DNA of 64,000 bases from the NCBI RefSeq assembly GCF_905115235.1, contig NC_051849.1, positions 206,900,595 to 206,964,594 of the forward strand, read 5' to 3'. This DNA is from Hermetia illucens. Taxonomy: Eukaryota; Arthropoda; Insecta; Diptera; Stratiomyidae. Of this stretch, positions 24,700-35,900 are shown piece after piece; positions within the stretch are counted from its first letter, which is position 1, and the number at the start of each line of letters is the position of its first letter. The notes under the pieces are model-generated. The model ran no database searches. It was not told where the DNA came from and saw nothing but the letters and a program-made list of their open reading frames with translations. Made by a program: the position numbers and the translations under genes.

Positions 24700-25370
24700 G
24701 CGTTGACAGTTGCCTGTGGGAAACGTCAAATTGGAAATTTACGGTGGAGCCGCTGGGAAGGAAGGAGATAAAGAGTGGGACGGAGTGTGGGGCTTTGCTA
24801 GGTGGGTGCGGATCTCAGATAAAACAGCAAGCTGGGGCGCAATCCAATAGTGCATTAAGGGCCATGGGGCGGTGGAGCCTTGTCAGTTGCAAAAATTTCT
24901 CGCTTCAACGGGCGTAGATGCCCAATTGTGACTCCTTCGCGATCTTAACAATGAAGAAAGCCAGCAGAGGTTTTCCTATGCTATCGGTTCCCCTTATATA
25001 CTCAAAATCACGTAGTGGATACCAATAAATTTGGACGACAGGCGGTGCACTGACTCCCGACAAAGGCAATAAAGAAAACAACGAAAAAATCAGGCAATTT
25101 CGGCATTCAGCAACCCACACCATCGTCAAGTTGGTCCACGGCTTTATTAGGTCCATCCTGCAACCCTCGGCGGACTTACAAAAGCCGTAATTCCAGGGTC
25201 TTTCCGTAGATGGTCCTGTGACGAGTAATAACCGCAAGAACAGCTGGGAATGTAATGAAGACCCCGAGCCGTGCATAGAGATCACCCCAGGCAACACTAG
25301 CAACGCCCTTAAGGACCCTTCTCTTTCCCCCCCAACCCCAGTGAAAGACTCTCCTTTAAAAATCTTATCC
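24700..25370. other. Region between the two minus-strand host loci
   Basis: It holds the upstream region of the secreted-protein candidate and the downstream flank of eL34. A donor-like GTAAGT on the minus strand near 25178 follows a hydrophobic open frame (GVFITFPAVLAVI), but no start codon or acceptor supports an exon. Confidence 0.35.
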
Positions 25371-25371
25371 G

Positions 25372-25377
25372 TTTATT
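25372..25377 (-). promoter_or_regulatory. Poly(A) signal of eL34
   Basis: AATAAA on the minus strand, 15 bases past the eL34 stop codon. Confidence 0.7.
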
Positions 25378-25391
25378 ACCAACTTCATCTT

Positions 25392-25710
25392 CTATTTCTT
25401 AGCCTTAGTCGCGGACTTTTGGGCCGCCTTCTGTGCTAATTTTTGCTGAACGTGTTGGTTCTTGAGGGCCTTCACGATCTTCTGTTCTTCGATGAGGAAA
25501 GCTCGGATGATGCGTTCGCGAACGCATCGGTGACACAAGACTCCTCCGTATGTGCGGCGGACGGTCTTCTGGCGCTTGGACAGGCGGGAACGCTCGCAGG
25601 GACGTGTTGGGCGGATGCCCTTTAACTTCTCCTTACACTGACCACATTTCGGGACTGTGGGGGTTTTCTTCACGTATTGGTAGACGAGACGACCGCCTGG
25701 AGTGCGAACA
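25392..25710 (-). CDS. RpL34: Ribosomal protein eL34 (RpL34), last coding exon
   Basis: eL34 is a component of the large cytosolic ribosomal subunit. After an acceptor (ATTTCAG, 25711-25717) the exon reads [15 protein letters not shown], then [17 protein letters not shown] and [20 protein letters not shown], with the paired C-x2-C motifs of the family's zinc site, and ends in a Lys/Ala-rich tail ([13 protein letters not shown]). The exon begins in phase 2, so an upstream exon must supply the conserved N-terminus (about 22 residues, usually MVQRLTLRRR...). I did not find that exon in the 7 kb upstream to Vti1a. The coding frame is intact and a poly(A) signal follows, so this looks like a true gene rather than a processed copy. 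Confidence 0.92.
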
Positions 25711-26795
25711 CTGAAATGGGAAAAGAGATTTTGTTAGAATTTGCGACTGACACCTGGGATCCTTGGAAGTGGCGAACGGGGACAGCGGAAACGCGGGGAC
25801 TTCTAACAAAAACTCGGGACTTTTGGGCGCAATTCACCTCGAATTTGTTTGATTACATCTTGGAAACTACCAAGGCGCATTGGAACTATTAACGCGTCTC
25901 ATTCCAATAATCCTGATTGATCGAAAACGAATTAATTCGCAATAAAATTCATCCGAAACCGTAAGAACAGAAATACCGTTGTTGCCTCCATTCTATCATA
26001 AATTCCGAAACTAAAGGCAACAGAGAGGGTCCAACACTTCGCGGCTGCAATTTCACATGACGTTAACACGCCAAACACTTGCTCAATTTTTCCTTCCGAA
26101 AATATCCAAAAAACCCAATAACACGCGGCACTCCGCGTTTGACATTTGTGCCAGGTTAGGCTCTGGGGCCGCCGAACTGTTGATAAACACGGCACTGCCT
26201 GGCTCCCTGGAGCCCATTTTCTCGATTCAATTAGAAAATCCACTTCCCGTATTATTCCGCCTCCATCCAATCAGCCTTTCCAAGGATATTCCCCCATTCA
26301 ACTTACATTCGCCTCCTGTTTGACTTTGTGTTGTATGACAAACGTCTACGAAGTGTCAATCGCTGCACCATCTTTCAATCTAAAACGAAAAAATCAAGTT
26401 TCGCATAAGAAGACGTTCGTACTTTTAATGGAATTTGATGAAGGACTTTATGCGGCGTCATTTTGTGATGGTTTTAGGTATTTTCAATGAATTTTACTGG
26501 CCGATGATCAATGATTTTAGAAACCGAAAAATTTGACATTCACGTACCTTCGGTAAGCAACTTGAGAAAGGAAGTAGGTAGTGCAGTTCAGCTGAGTGAA
26601 GTTGATGGCGGATGGTTGTAAACATTAATGTGACAGGAATGGAATGTAGGGTTGAAGTAGGGTTTGAAAATTCAAAATGACTTACTGTATATAAAATAAA
26701 GTTTAAAAGAAAAATACAAAATTTAAGTATTTAAACTATATTAGAATTAACAAATCAACTAGAGTCTACTTGGAAATGGACACTTGAATAGCTTT
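25711..26795. other. eL34 upstream intron or flank, no exon seen
   Basis: This is presumably the intron upstream of the eL34 exon. No sequence encoding the missing eL34 N-terminus was seen. Open frames on the plus strand at 26057-26490 show no known domain. Confidence 0.4.
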
Positions 26796-26818
26796 CGCTA
26801 AGGATTCCTTCCTTAGCG
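26796..26818. repeat. Perfect 9-bp hairpin
   Basis: CGCTAAGGA and TCCTTAGCG form a perfect stem with a 5-base loop. It lies about 60 bases from the hammerhead-like motif at 26872. Confidence 0.8.
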
Positions 26819-26871
26819 TTAAGTTAAGTTAAATAGATTGAGAAGATTATTTCCTTCATGAGCTAGAAATT

Positions 26872-26930
26872 TTATAAAAATACAAATACTGTATTTCGGG
26901 AACCAACTATCCCCTTCTTCAATGTTTTCT
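26872..26930 (-). ncRNA. Hammerhead-ribozyme-like motif, copy 1
   Basis: On the minus strand the order is TTGAAGA, a stem-loop GGGGATAGTTGGTTCCC, then GAAA, then ATAC-a-GTAT followed by T. This is the layout of a hammerhead: core CUGANGA, stem II, GAAA, a very short stem III and an NUH cleavage site. Flanking AAAACA and TGTATTTT could form stem I. The first core base deviates from consensus, so it is probably a relic. The same motif lies beside a Penelope-like element at 55012. Penelope elements are known to carry such ribozymes in their terminal repeats. Confidence 0.55.
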
Positions 26931-27140
26931 TTTCTGATTCCTAATATTAATTCATAATTTGCGTTATTCTATTCTAAGCATCGTTCAAATAAATTACGGA
27001 AATTATCCAGGAGATCGCAAGCGTACTCGTCGCTTCTCCAGCAATCGGAATGCATGAGCACCCAAAGATCACCATCTTCGGTCGCCTCACCAATTCGGCA
27101 CACCGCCAGCTGAATAGATTGAGCTAGATCGTCGAAATGA

Positions 27141-27345
27141 AATCACCACAACCACCATGAAACTCCCATTAGGGGGGCCAACCGCAAATAACCGAGCTGT
27201 ACTCACATACAACGGGAGTTCACCCAAAGTATGAGAGTCCAGGGGCTATCCCGGTTCCCATGGTACCAGTATACCCCTGGTAAGGTTTCGTGACCAATTT
27301 GCCACTTCAGATGACTCCCCGTGCAGATTCGGGTCTGATCGCCCT
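27141..27345. repeat. Dispersed repeat, copy 2 of about 200 bp
   Basis: This is the partner of 23057-23263. It lies just before a gypsy fossil, and whether it belongs to that element is open. Confidence 0.75.
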
Positions 27346-28019
27346 GATTAGGCCTTTGGAGCATTCGCCTACTGCATCACGGCCGGCAAATCAAAGTGAG
27401 TACAGCGTCTCCCAGTGCCACCACTATGGAGGTACTCCTCGGCCACTTGGTTTTGGTTTGGCCGACAGGGTTGCCGCCCCATCTTCCTCACCGCCACCTC
27501 TGAGCACCAGTCAAATGGTCAGACATACTCTCGCCTACCCTCAACACGCTTTTAGAAGGGCTGAAAGCTTGATGAACAGACCTCGCTCGCGGATGAGTTT
27601 ATCACAGCCAACCCTTTCGTTTCAACCGTCAGCCTCAACGGCGCAACTCTCATCTCCCTCATGACACAGAACTTGTGAGTACGAGTTGTAGTTGCAAACA
27701 ACCCACAATTGCACCGCAAATGCTCTGGAAGCAGCCGTCAATTCGGTACATACGCGCATAAGGTTCCTTATGGATTCATTATCTCGCTATTTCCGAAATC
27801 TTTATTTAAACGAAATCAGTTTCAGCGTTAATATTTTACGTTCTCTACGCTTCATCAATTCACACCTTTGGTTGAGAAATGTTAATTCTCAGCATAGGGT
27901 TGCCTCGATCTTGTCGCTGACGATTTGTAACCGCGAATATCCACTCAGCAAACAATACTACCATCTTTTCTGGTTTACAAGCATCTGCGTAGGCTCGTCT
28001 TTGCATTTGCGAGTGGGGT
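27346..28019. other. Unassigned stretch before gypsy fossil
   Basis: Plus-strand frames are Ser/Pro-rich (27290-27664) or unremarkable. It might be a decayed gag region of the fossil to its right, but no zinc knuckle or protease motif can be confirmed. Confidence 0.3.
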
Positions 28020-28960
28020 ACCGTGCGTCCCCCATCCAATCGGCGTCGCAGCTCACGGGAGACTACAGACGCCTAAACGCCTGTTTCATCCAGGATAAAT
28101 ACTCAATGCCAATCCTCGAAGACCTCGTTTAAGAGATTAGAGGCAAAATTCTCACCGTCGTAGATAAGTATAGCATTTTATCAGATTCCAATCGACAAGA
28201 AAAACAACCCAAAGACATCATTCCCTTATTCAATCTCTTTGAATTTACTTGCACATCAATAGGCCAACGTAACGTGGCTCACTCTTTCCAACACGGAATG
28301 GACTACCTTCTGCAGGACTATCAATTCACAAGATGCTACCTGCCTGACATATTCACAGCCATGAACGACCATTAGCGGCACCTCCAAAACCTGCATCAAT
28401 TCTTCGAGATTCGGTACAAAGTGAAGCTCCGCTCATATCCAAACAATTTCACCCTCGATAAAAGCTAGGGCGACTACCTCGGCTAAACCATTGTCGAGGA
28501 TGGAATCAATCCCCCAAAACACACAAGATCTAGGCTATCCAGGCTCCGAAAGCCCGAGTCGCAGTCTGGACGAATCATCGTCGTCTTATATAGCCATTAA
28601 CTATCGACGGCCCCTAAGTTTTCTGTGGCCCATAGACAGGAAATATCATGTCATATCGCCCAGCCACGCCTCCGAAAAACAGCCTGCGACGATACGCATT
28701 ATGGCTCAGAGATTCGACTGGAAGGGATTAAAGAGAGACATCACACGCAGTTTTAGCCCTGTCAGCGCACCAACAGGGGTACCAATATTTCAATATTTTC
28801 CTACGATTATCGACAGATTTTACAGATGGCCGGCGACCATATCATCCAACAAGCTTCAATAGCAGCAGAGGCACTGGATGTGTGTTTTCGGCTGACCACT
28901 GACTTTTACTTCGGACCAGGGCATGTCGGTATCAAAGGCGTTGCTTGCTACGCGTGCTTA
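28020..28960 (+). mobile_element. Ty3/gypsy fossil, pol remnants
   Basis: Plus-strand remnants follow the usual gypsy pol order: RT start ([19 protein letters not shown]), LFEFTC and HGMDYLLQDYQFTRCYL near the RT active site, then integrase text near 28800 (TIIDRFYRWP). The element is badly decayed with many breaks and no clear LTRs. It is older than the copy at 13180-15797. Confidence 0.7.
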
Positions 28961-29739
28961 TCCCCTCACTAACCCAACATTGTTCGTCAAAGACCTGAGA
29001 TGTCTCACTCAGACCATTAGAGCGGTCCCGCCCTATGAAAATGTCCCAGAAACCTTTTATGTTTAAAAACAAGCAGGACTGTTCCCATTTGTTTAAATGG
29101 GTTGATGCTATGAAAATACATTTGGATTGACTACATTCACGACCACACAAAATGCTAAATCAAATCGGTGAACAAGTTTTCGTTGTATGGGTCGACGGAC
29201 AGATACGCTCGTGCTGCATCGAGATAGGGCAGGGTTATTCGTATGTGGTAGAAAATATCACACCATATACCATATATACCGAAGTATTTCCAAAAAAGTG
29301 CCAAAATACCATAAAACCAACAAAAGCAACATAAAAGACAAGCGACTGATCTAATTTTCGGCCAAGAATGATATGCCCTTACCACAAGAGCCCTGTTATT
29401 AGAGGGATGGAGCACCATTTCGAAAACTGAAACTTGATTTAACTTTTCTTTCAGCAGAATTGATAATGCAGAAGCCATGAAATTTCTCGCTAGGATAATG
29501 ATCTCCTCTTGCGAACAGTCGTTGCTAAATGCTCCTCCTTTTCGTGGTGATGGAGGAGCCTGCGGTAGTATACTACTACACTAAGGGTGTTTAAAAACCC
29601 ATGAAGATGGGAACAAAGGATTGTAACTCTCCAAGTGGCAAGGAGTCATAGACTTCGAATCCACCCGCGGCCTTAAGAAATCAGTTCCTAACCGAGGCAT
29701 GGATTTTGTAGGCCTCACCAGATTCATGGCCTTCCATGG
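28961..29739. other. No recognisable gene
   Basis: Short frames only, with no domain or structural repeat seen. Confidence 0.4.
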
Positions 29740-31440
29740 AGAAACGAGAGAGGAAGGCTCGGCAAAAGGAAACTTCAGCCGTAAAGGACAAGGGACTACT
29801 GCCTGCCAGAACCTCCTCTTCCGTCCCTACCAGGAAAAGCGGGGAGGACTCCCAGCCAACAACAACATAAGGAACTGCGAAAGAAGGCGAAGTTTCTCGG
29901 GAATGAGGACATAGGCATTGCTACACCACCAAGTGTCGCGATATCCAGAGAAGTGCCACGCAATAAAGCGGAACATCCGGTGAAAGGTGAGGACAAGCAC
30001 GTTACCTCGCTGAGATCCACACTGAACGCAGCAGACTTTTCAATTAGCGACGGTTTTCATATTAGATTACAATTATGTCTACAAACATAAGAGTTAGTCA
30101 TGCCAAAGTCTCTTCCTATCTACTGACGGCAAGGCTGACAAAATTGCAGGATTGTCCTTATATATTTCTGGTTCAAGAGCCATGGGTTCGTTTTAACAGA
30201 ATCTGTGGCATTGGATCAGTTAAGGGGACCAGGATCTTCTTCAATGAAGGATCCTCGAGACCGAGGGTCTGCGTTCTGATGTCAAAATTGTTAGAGGCAA
30301 CCATGCTGAGACAATTCTGTTCCCACGACCTTGTTGTGGTGAACTTTCAATACCAGGTTAATGGGAAGAGGGAAAACATCATAGTTTCCTCTGCTTACTT
30401 ACCTTATGATTCTTTGGGTCCTCCGCCGACGCAAGAATTAAGGAATGTGGTAGCGCATGCAGAATCAAGTGGCCTTAAACTTTTAATTGGTTGTAATACG
30501 AAAGCTCAGCATGTTTGTTGGGACTGTAGCAAATGCAATCCTAGAGGAGACAAGTTGTTTGATTTTATCAGTTCGGCTGGTCTGATGACCGCGAACGTAG
30601 GTTGCGCCCTAGAAGAAGTGAAGTAATTGACCTAGCAATTTGAACTTCAAAGTTGTTAGAATTGATTAGAGACGAGTGCTAAACGAAATCTAACTCTCAC
30701 ATTATCGTTACTCAGAGTTTAGTCTGACTATTGCAGGCGAACACTATGTAATGCAAAGACGGAATCCTAGGAAAACGGATTGAACAAAGTTCAATGAACT
30801 TGTTGGAGACAAAGTGGAGTTCCGTAGGCGCGCGAACTCCAGATTTGAGTCTATGCAGACTCTCTTGGAAGTACACCACCCGGGAGAACAGGTCTCAGAA
30901 GTGGAATAAAGCAAATTGGCAGTTTTTGCAAATCGTTCAACAGGAAGGTTTTCCGAGGGCAATTGGGACACTGCGAGAGCGGTTCATACCAATGAAAGCG
31001 CGAAAGCTAGTATACTAAGCGATGAAAGGCTGCCTTCAAGGAGGTGTGCTATCGCCACTTCTGTGGAGTATGTTGATCGACTCCCTACTATGCGAACTGC
31101 AAAGCTTTCTACACCGATGGCTAAAAAACAGAACAGGGTTCTGGAGCAGGAATCTACCTCTCGAATAAAATCGAGAAGTGGGCTTTTCCCTTGGGACAAT
31201 ATATAACCGTCTTTCAGGTTCAATTGTATGCGATCCTAATGGCGGCAACTTGGATGATTAATGAATGGTTCAAAGGCGGATGCATCGCAATCTATATCGA
31301 TATTCCATCTGCATTGAGCGCGTTGAGCAGTCTTTTGATTACTTCAAAAATCGTTCGGGAATGTGAAAATTGATTGAACTCTATTCCTAGATTCAATATG
31401 GTGGAACTTATCAGTCGATGCGGTAGGACCAACCCCAGTC
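29740..31440 (+). mobile_element. LOA-clade LINE (left part): gag tail, endonuclease, RNase H
   Basis: The plus-strand order is as follows. A gag tail lies at 29740-30060 (HKELRKKAKFLGNEDIG). The endonuclease is at 30075-30623 in one 183-codon frame (FLVQEPWVRFN, VVVNFQYQV, SSAYLPYD, LLIGCNTKAQHVCWDC). A fragment of RT reads GCLQGGVLSPLLWSMLIDSL at about 31027, and RNase H (LSNKIEKWAFPLGQY) ends at about 31440. Most of the RT has been deleted between 30650 and 31020. It is the same family as 9300-10600. It resumes at 32256 after an inserted RTE segment. Confidence 0.75.
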
Positions 31441-32255
31441 CTGTCGAGAAACGAGCAAGGGTTCTTGACGCATGGACGGCGTCAGGAGGTAAGCAAGTTA
31501 GTCCGAACAAAACGAACAAAACAAATACGTGTCTGTAAGCTAAATGTTTATACCCTAACTGAAAAGACTGGGGAGCTCGCAAGAGCCCTTCGGAAAAGGC
31601 GCATTGATATCTGCGCTCTGCAAGAAGCCCGATTGTCTAGTGTAAAAAGCTGCGACATTGAACGTGAACGCGGTAAAAATGGATATAAACTTCTCTATTT
31701 TGGTAACCCACACACTTAATATGGTGTTGGCATTGCCATCTCAGAGAGTTTTCGTGATCCCATTAAAGAAGTCGAACGATTTGATAATTGGCTGATGAAG
31801 CTCACCATTATATCAGCACTATTCATTTTTTCACCGCGTATGCACCACAGACAGGTCGACCTGATGCCGAGGAAGATGTCTTCTGGCAATTTCTCGATGA
31901 AACGACTTGTCACGTGTCTGCTGACGACTATATCATTTATAGTGGGAACAGTAAAACGCAAATCGATTATATTCTCATAAGACGCCAACATTTTACTTCT
32001 GTCACTGATTGCAAAGTCGTTCCCTATGGACCATCGCATCTCAACATCGACCGTTGATTGCCGTCCTGCGAATTAAGCCACCGATAAAGCAGCGTGAGGA
32101 ACGCACTGGCCCTCGGCGCATTAAATGGTGGCGATGTGGTAAGGAGAAAGAAGAAACGATCTCACTCATACGATTGCCGACCATTACGAATGTGGAAGAA
32201 TCATGGAACCAAATGAAAGACACGATCCACAAAGCGGCCTCAGCAACCTTCGTAG
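31441..32255 (+). mobile_element. RTE-like LINE (third family), endonuclease fragment
   Basis: Plus-strand text includes KLNVYTLTEKTGELARALRK and RRIDICALQEARL (endonuclease start), HHRQVDL and TQIDYILIRRQHFTSVTD (endonuclease end), and a linker continuing to about 32255. The same family is found on the minus strand at 36425-37440, with FFTVYVPHTGRPDAAKDGFW. Internal deletions and frame changes are present. It splits the LOA LINE. Confidence 0.7.
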
Positions 32256-32545
32256 TCACCAAGCCAGGTAAGCGTTCACTAGCTAAGCATATGTTCAGAA
32301 CAGGAATTCTCCAAAAAGATAGGTATCCATCCTGTAATGAGGAAGCGAAATCCTCGAAAGATTTTCGATGTGAGTGCCTCATCTATGGACGCATCAGACG
32401 TCAGTAGCAGCTGTATATTCACTAACGCAAATCCTGCGATACATAAACGAATCCGGGATATTCCGTTAGAGAGGGGAATCGAGTACAATGGACCACTTGG
32501 TTCTGAGTGGTCAAAGGCTTTGCCTCCCGCCCACCTCAAATACAC
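32256..32545 (+). mobile_element. LOA-clade LINE (right part), 3' end
   Basis: The text resumes with LAKHMFRTGILQKDRYPSC and EEAKSSKDFRCEC, then a 3' tail nearly identical to 10440-10565 ('cataaacgaatccgggatat'). It completes the element begun at 29740. Confidence 0.75.
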
Positions 32546-32992
32546 AACACGTCGCTAAATGGATAAATTGTTGCGGGTAAAAAAGCAAAATGTTATATTT
32601 GAAACGTTCCTGCTTCCGGCTCTGACTTTTGTAAATTTACCTATTTATCCATCATATTTGGAGATTTACAGAACTAAATATTTACTTTCAATTTTTTTTG
32701 CTGCCATTGTAAAGTGTTTCGAATGCTTGATAAATAAGAAAGTTATAAATATTATCATAGAACCTTAGTATCTACATTTACAATCAATATCACCTCCCAT
32801 CATATTCAAAGAGAATGGTAACACATCACGAATCATATGATATTATTTGACAGTTCCTACGAATCGCACTTTCCCAGACTCCGCCTCCGCTTGTTCCCGT
32901 AAACGATTGTGTCCTAGTTGTTGACGTCCGGATTGTAGGCTTGTCGCGTTGTTTCCGTATTGTTTGCTTCGCTCGGCGTTTTAGGGGAGAAA
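32546..32992. promoter_or_regulatory. Upstream region of Vti1a
   Basis: Unique-looking AT-rich sequence up to 32860, then a GC-richer stretch just before the Vti1a ATG that should hold the promoter and 5' untranslated region. No TATA box was seen. Confidence 0.4.
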
Positions 32993-35900
32993 ATGTCGCT
33001 AATTAAAGACTACGAGCAGCAATATGCCGTCCTCACGGCAGAAATTATGGCGCAAATAAGTCGCATTGCGATTTACACGGGCGGTGAGTGTCGAAATCGA
33101 CGCATGAGGTGAGGCGCTAAGCTCATTTCCTTACACTTTTTTATTGTGTTGTTTTCAGCCGAAAGACGGGAACTAGTATCGAAGGTTGACACGAATTTGT
33201 CCGAGGCGAAGGAGCTGGTAAGTGACCTCAGTTGTATTTTGATTGTTAGCGGCAGGGACTTCCGGGATTTCGTTATCACTTGATATTACCTTGAAAGCCG
33301 GCTGCTTTCTTTGATAAATATCACTGCCGAGGTCGCCAAATATTCACTCATAAATTAGAGCAGGAAAGTCTTGATCATTAGTGTCTTAGTCTATTCTGAC
33401 CAACCCCTTCATTCCTACCCCGGAAGAATTGATGGAGGACAAAGAGGGACGAAGAAAGAGATGGTCGTTCACTGACGAATATGTATCCCCTGACAAATGT
33501 GCATTGTGAATGCACCGTAAATGGTCTACGTGCCGTTCTGCGCATAGTAATCTGCAGCCGGAGCATTACAATAAAACTCTTATTCACTCCGATGGGAGCT
33601 GCGGATTCAGAAGAGAGGGATGTCGTCTCAGCTCAATAATGTGCCGGAAGTACCTTGACGGAACATTTGGATGTGCGTTTCAAAAAAAGGCGTTACCAAT
33701 TGCCCCGAGGAGACCTTATTCACATTCATTCAACTTAGATGATAACAGGTTGCTCGACTGTGGCCGTTATAAAGGTGGCGAATCCCAGCACTCCAGGCTC
33801 TAAGTGTCCTGACTGTCCTCTACCCCGTTCGACCCGCAGAACTACCGCCAAAGGCCGAAGCTTTGCTAGTCTTTCCATTCTCATAACACGAATGATGCCA
33901 TGCTGAGACTGTCACTGACAAGTATAAAAAGAACTGACTCCATAAAATCAGTCATTCTATGTGTAGCCAACCTATCCCCTTTGTCCGGTTCACAAGCGGG
34001 GTTGGCTCGTCGTGATCAGTTTCGCCATTTTATTTTATCAAATACCTTATCTGGATGCTATCACAAGGCTTTTAGCTTATCAAGCCACCGTTGTTTCGGC
34101 CACTCTTTTGGTTGCTTACCATCAACTTCGATGTTCAAACCAATCTTGGCATCGAAGACGCCTCCCTCATAATTTGTCCACGATCGGTTCAACCCCATAT
34201 CAGACGCGCAAATCCTCATTTCGGATGTGATCACGCCACTAGTCCAATACAACATCTTTGTCTCCATTACCGCAAGACGTCGTTCATTGCCTTTTATAGT
34301 CGGCTAACACTCAGAACCATAGAGACCGACAGGACGGACGAGATTGCGGTAAATTTGAGATTTGAGACGTTCGTTGATACGTCGATCACAAAGAACACCA
34401 GTTGTGGGACGCCACTTCATCCAGGTTGCGTTAATGCATGAAGCAATTTCATAACGCAGTTCTCCATTGGCTGATAGCGTTGACCCGAAGTATTTAGATT
34501 GCTCAGTTCTAGGCAGATCACTGCCGCTGACAGTGATTGTGCCTGTTTCATGGGGATCGGTGTCAAAAATTCAGTTTTATTCAGATTCAATCTGAGACCG
34601 TGTTGCATGAGGCGATCATTCCATTTTTGGACAAGTTCCTCGAGATCATCTTTACTATCAGATGCTAGGAAAACATCATGTGCATAAAGCAGTGTGCAGG
34701 GCGCTGGACGTTGGATGTCCCGTGTGACGGTATCCATAACAAGAACCAAGAGAAGTGGCGAGAAGGCGCTTCCTTGATTAACACGAACAGTTACACGAAG
34801 CGGTTTTGATACACCCGCCATACTTCGAACTTTACTTTTCGGATCGTGGTAGAGCAATTGAAGCCAGCGTATGAGTTCTCCTGGCACTAAGTGTTGTCGT
34901 AGAACGTACCAGATGAGTTCGTATGGCACACGGTCAAAAGTTTTCTCTAGATCCAGAAATGCAATGTAAAGAGGGCGATGCTTCTCACGGTATTTCTCCC
35001 TCCACTTGATCTACACTTACTAAATCTGTTGGCAGCAAAGGTACGCCCTTCCTGATCCTGTTGGCCGTGGCACGCCAGACTACCTCCAGATCAAGAGGAG
35101 ACCGTACGACATACAGGGAGATACGCTAACAATGCCACTCGCTGACAAGCGTAGAACAGTTTTCTGCCCTGTGCCGTCATCGCAAAATCACACAATATTG
35201 GGGACCCGTACGTAGAACATGCAAGAAAGGGTTCCACATAAATTGATCTAGCAGCTCTCCTGTTTAGATTTCACTCACACCTCATCACACGCCTCAACAT
35301 ACACACCAGTTTAGTCAAGCAGGGCTTGAGCTCGCGCAGGTGCGGACCCAAGGACATGCATTCCGCGGTCATGACTCCTAACTATGTCACTTTCTGCCGG
35401 TATTTCAATGAAACTCCATTGAGTTTAACGTAAGGCGGACGACGTAGGTAGCCTTTCAACATCATCGCGACGGTTTTTTCCGTTAAGACCGCGACACCGA
35501 CCGCGACTCGAGTTCAAGTTGACTGTTCCCCTCAACAAGAATGAGGATATCATCCGCGTAGGCAACACATTCAGCAACGGTAGAAAGCTCACCCATCAGT
35601 TCGTCCATCATCAGCTTCCATATAAATGGACACGCGATAGATTTTTACCCACACACGCTCGTTGACACCTTGGACGAATGTTTTCCTACCATCCTGTGTT
35701 TCGACAACACAGACGACCAATTTAGATAATCAAATGCACCTTTGAAATCTACAAAGAAGATTCCAAGGATGTACTCGCTACGACAAGGTATAACAAAATT
35801 CTTCACATACATAAAGGTGTCGCCGGTGGACCTGCCAGTGCGGAAGCCAAACTGCCTGTCAGACGCCAGATGGGATGTTTTCACCCCCAGTCGCTTTGCC

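Noticed and set aside
24905-25303. 132-codon minus-strand frame with hydrophobic stretches
   Set aside because: There is no known domain and it crosses a donor-like site. It lies downstream of eL34 with no supported start, so it was judged untranslated.
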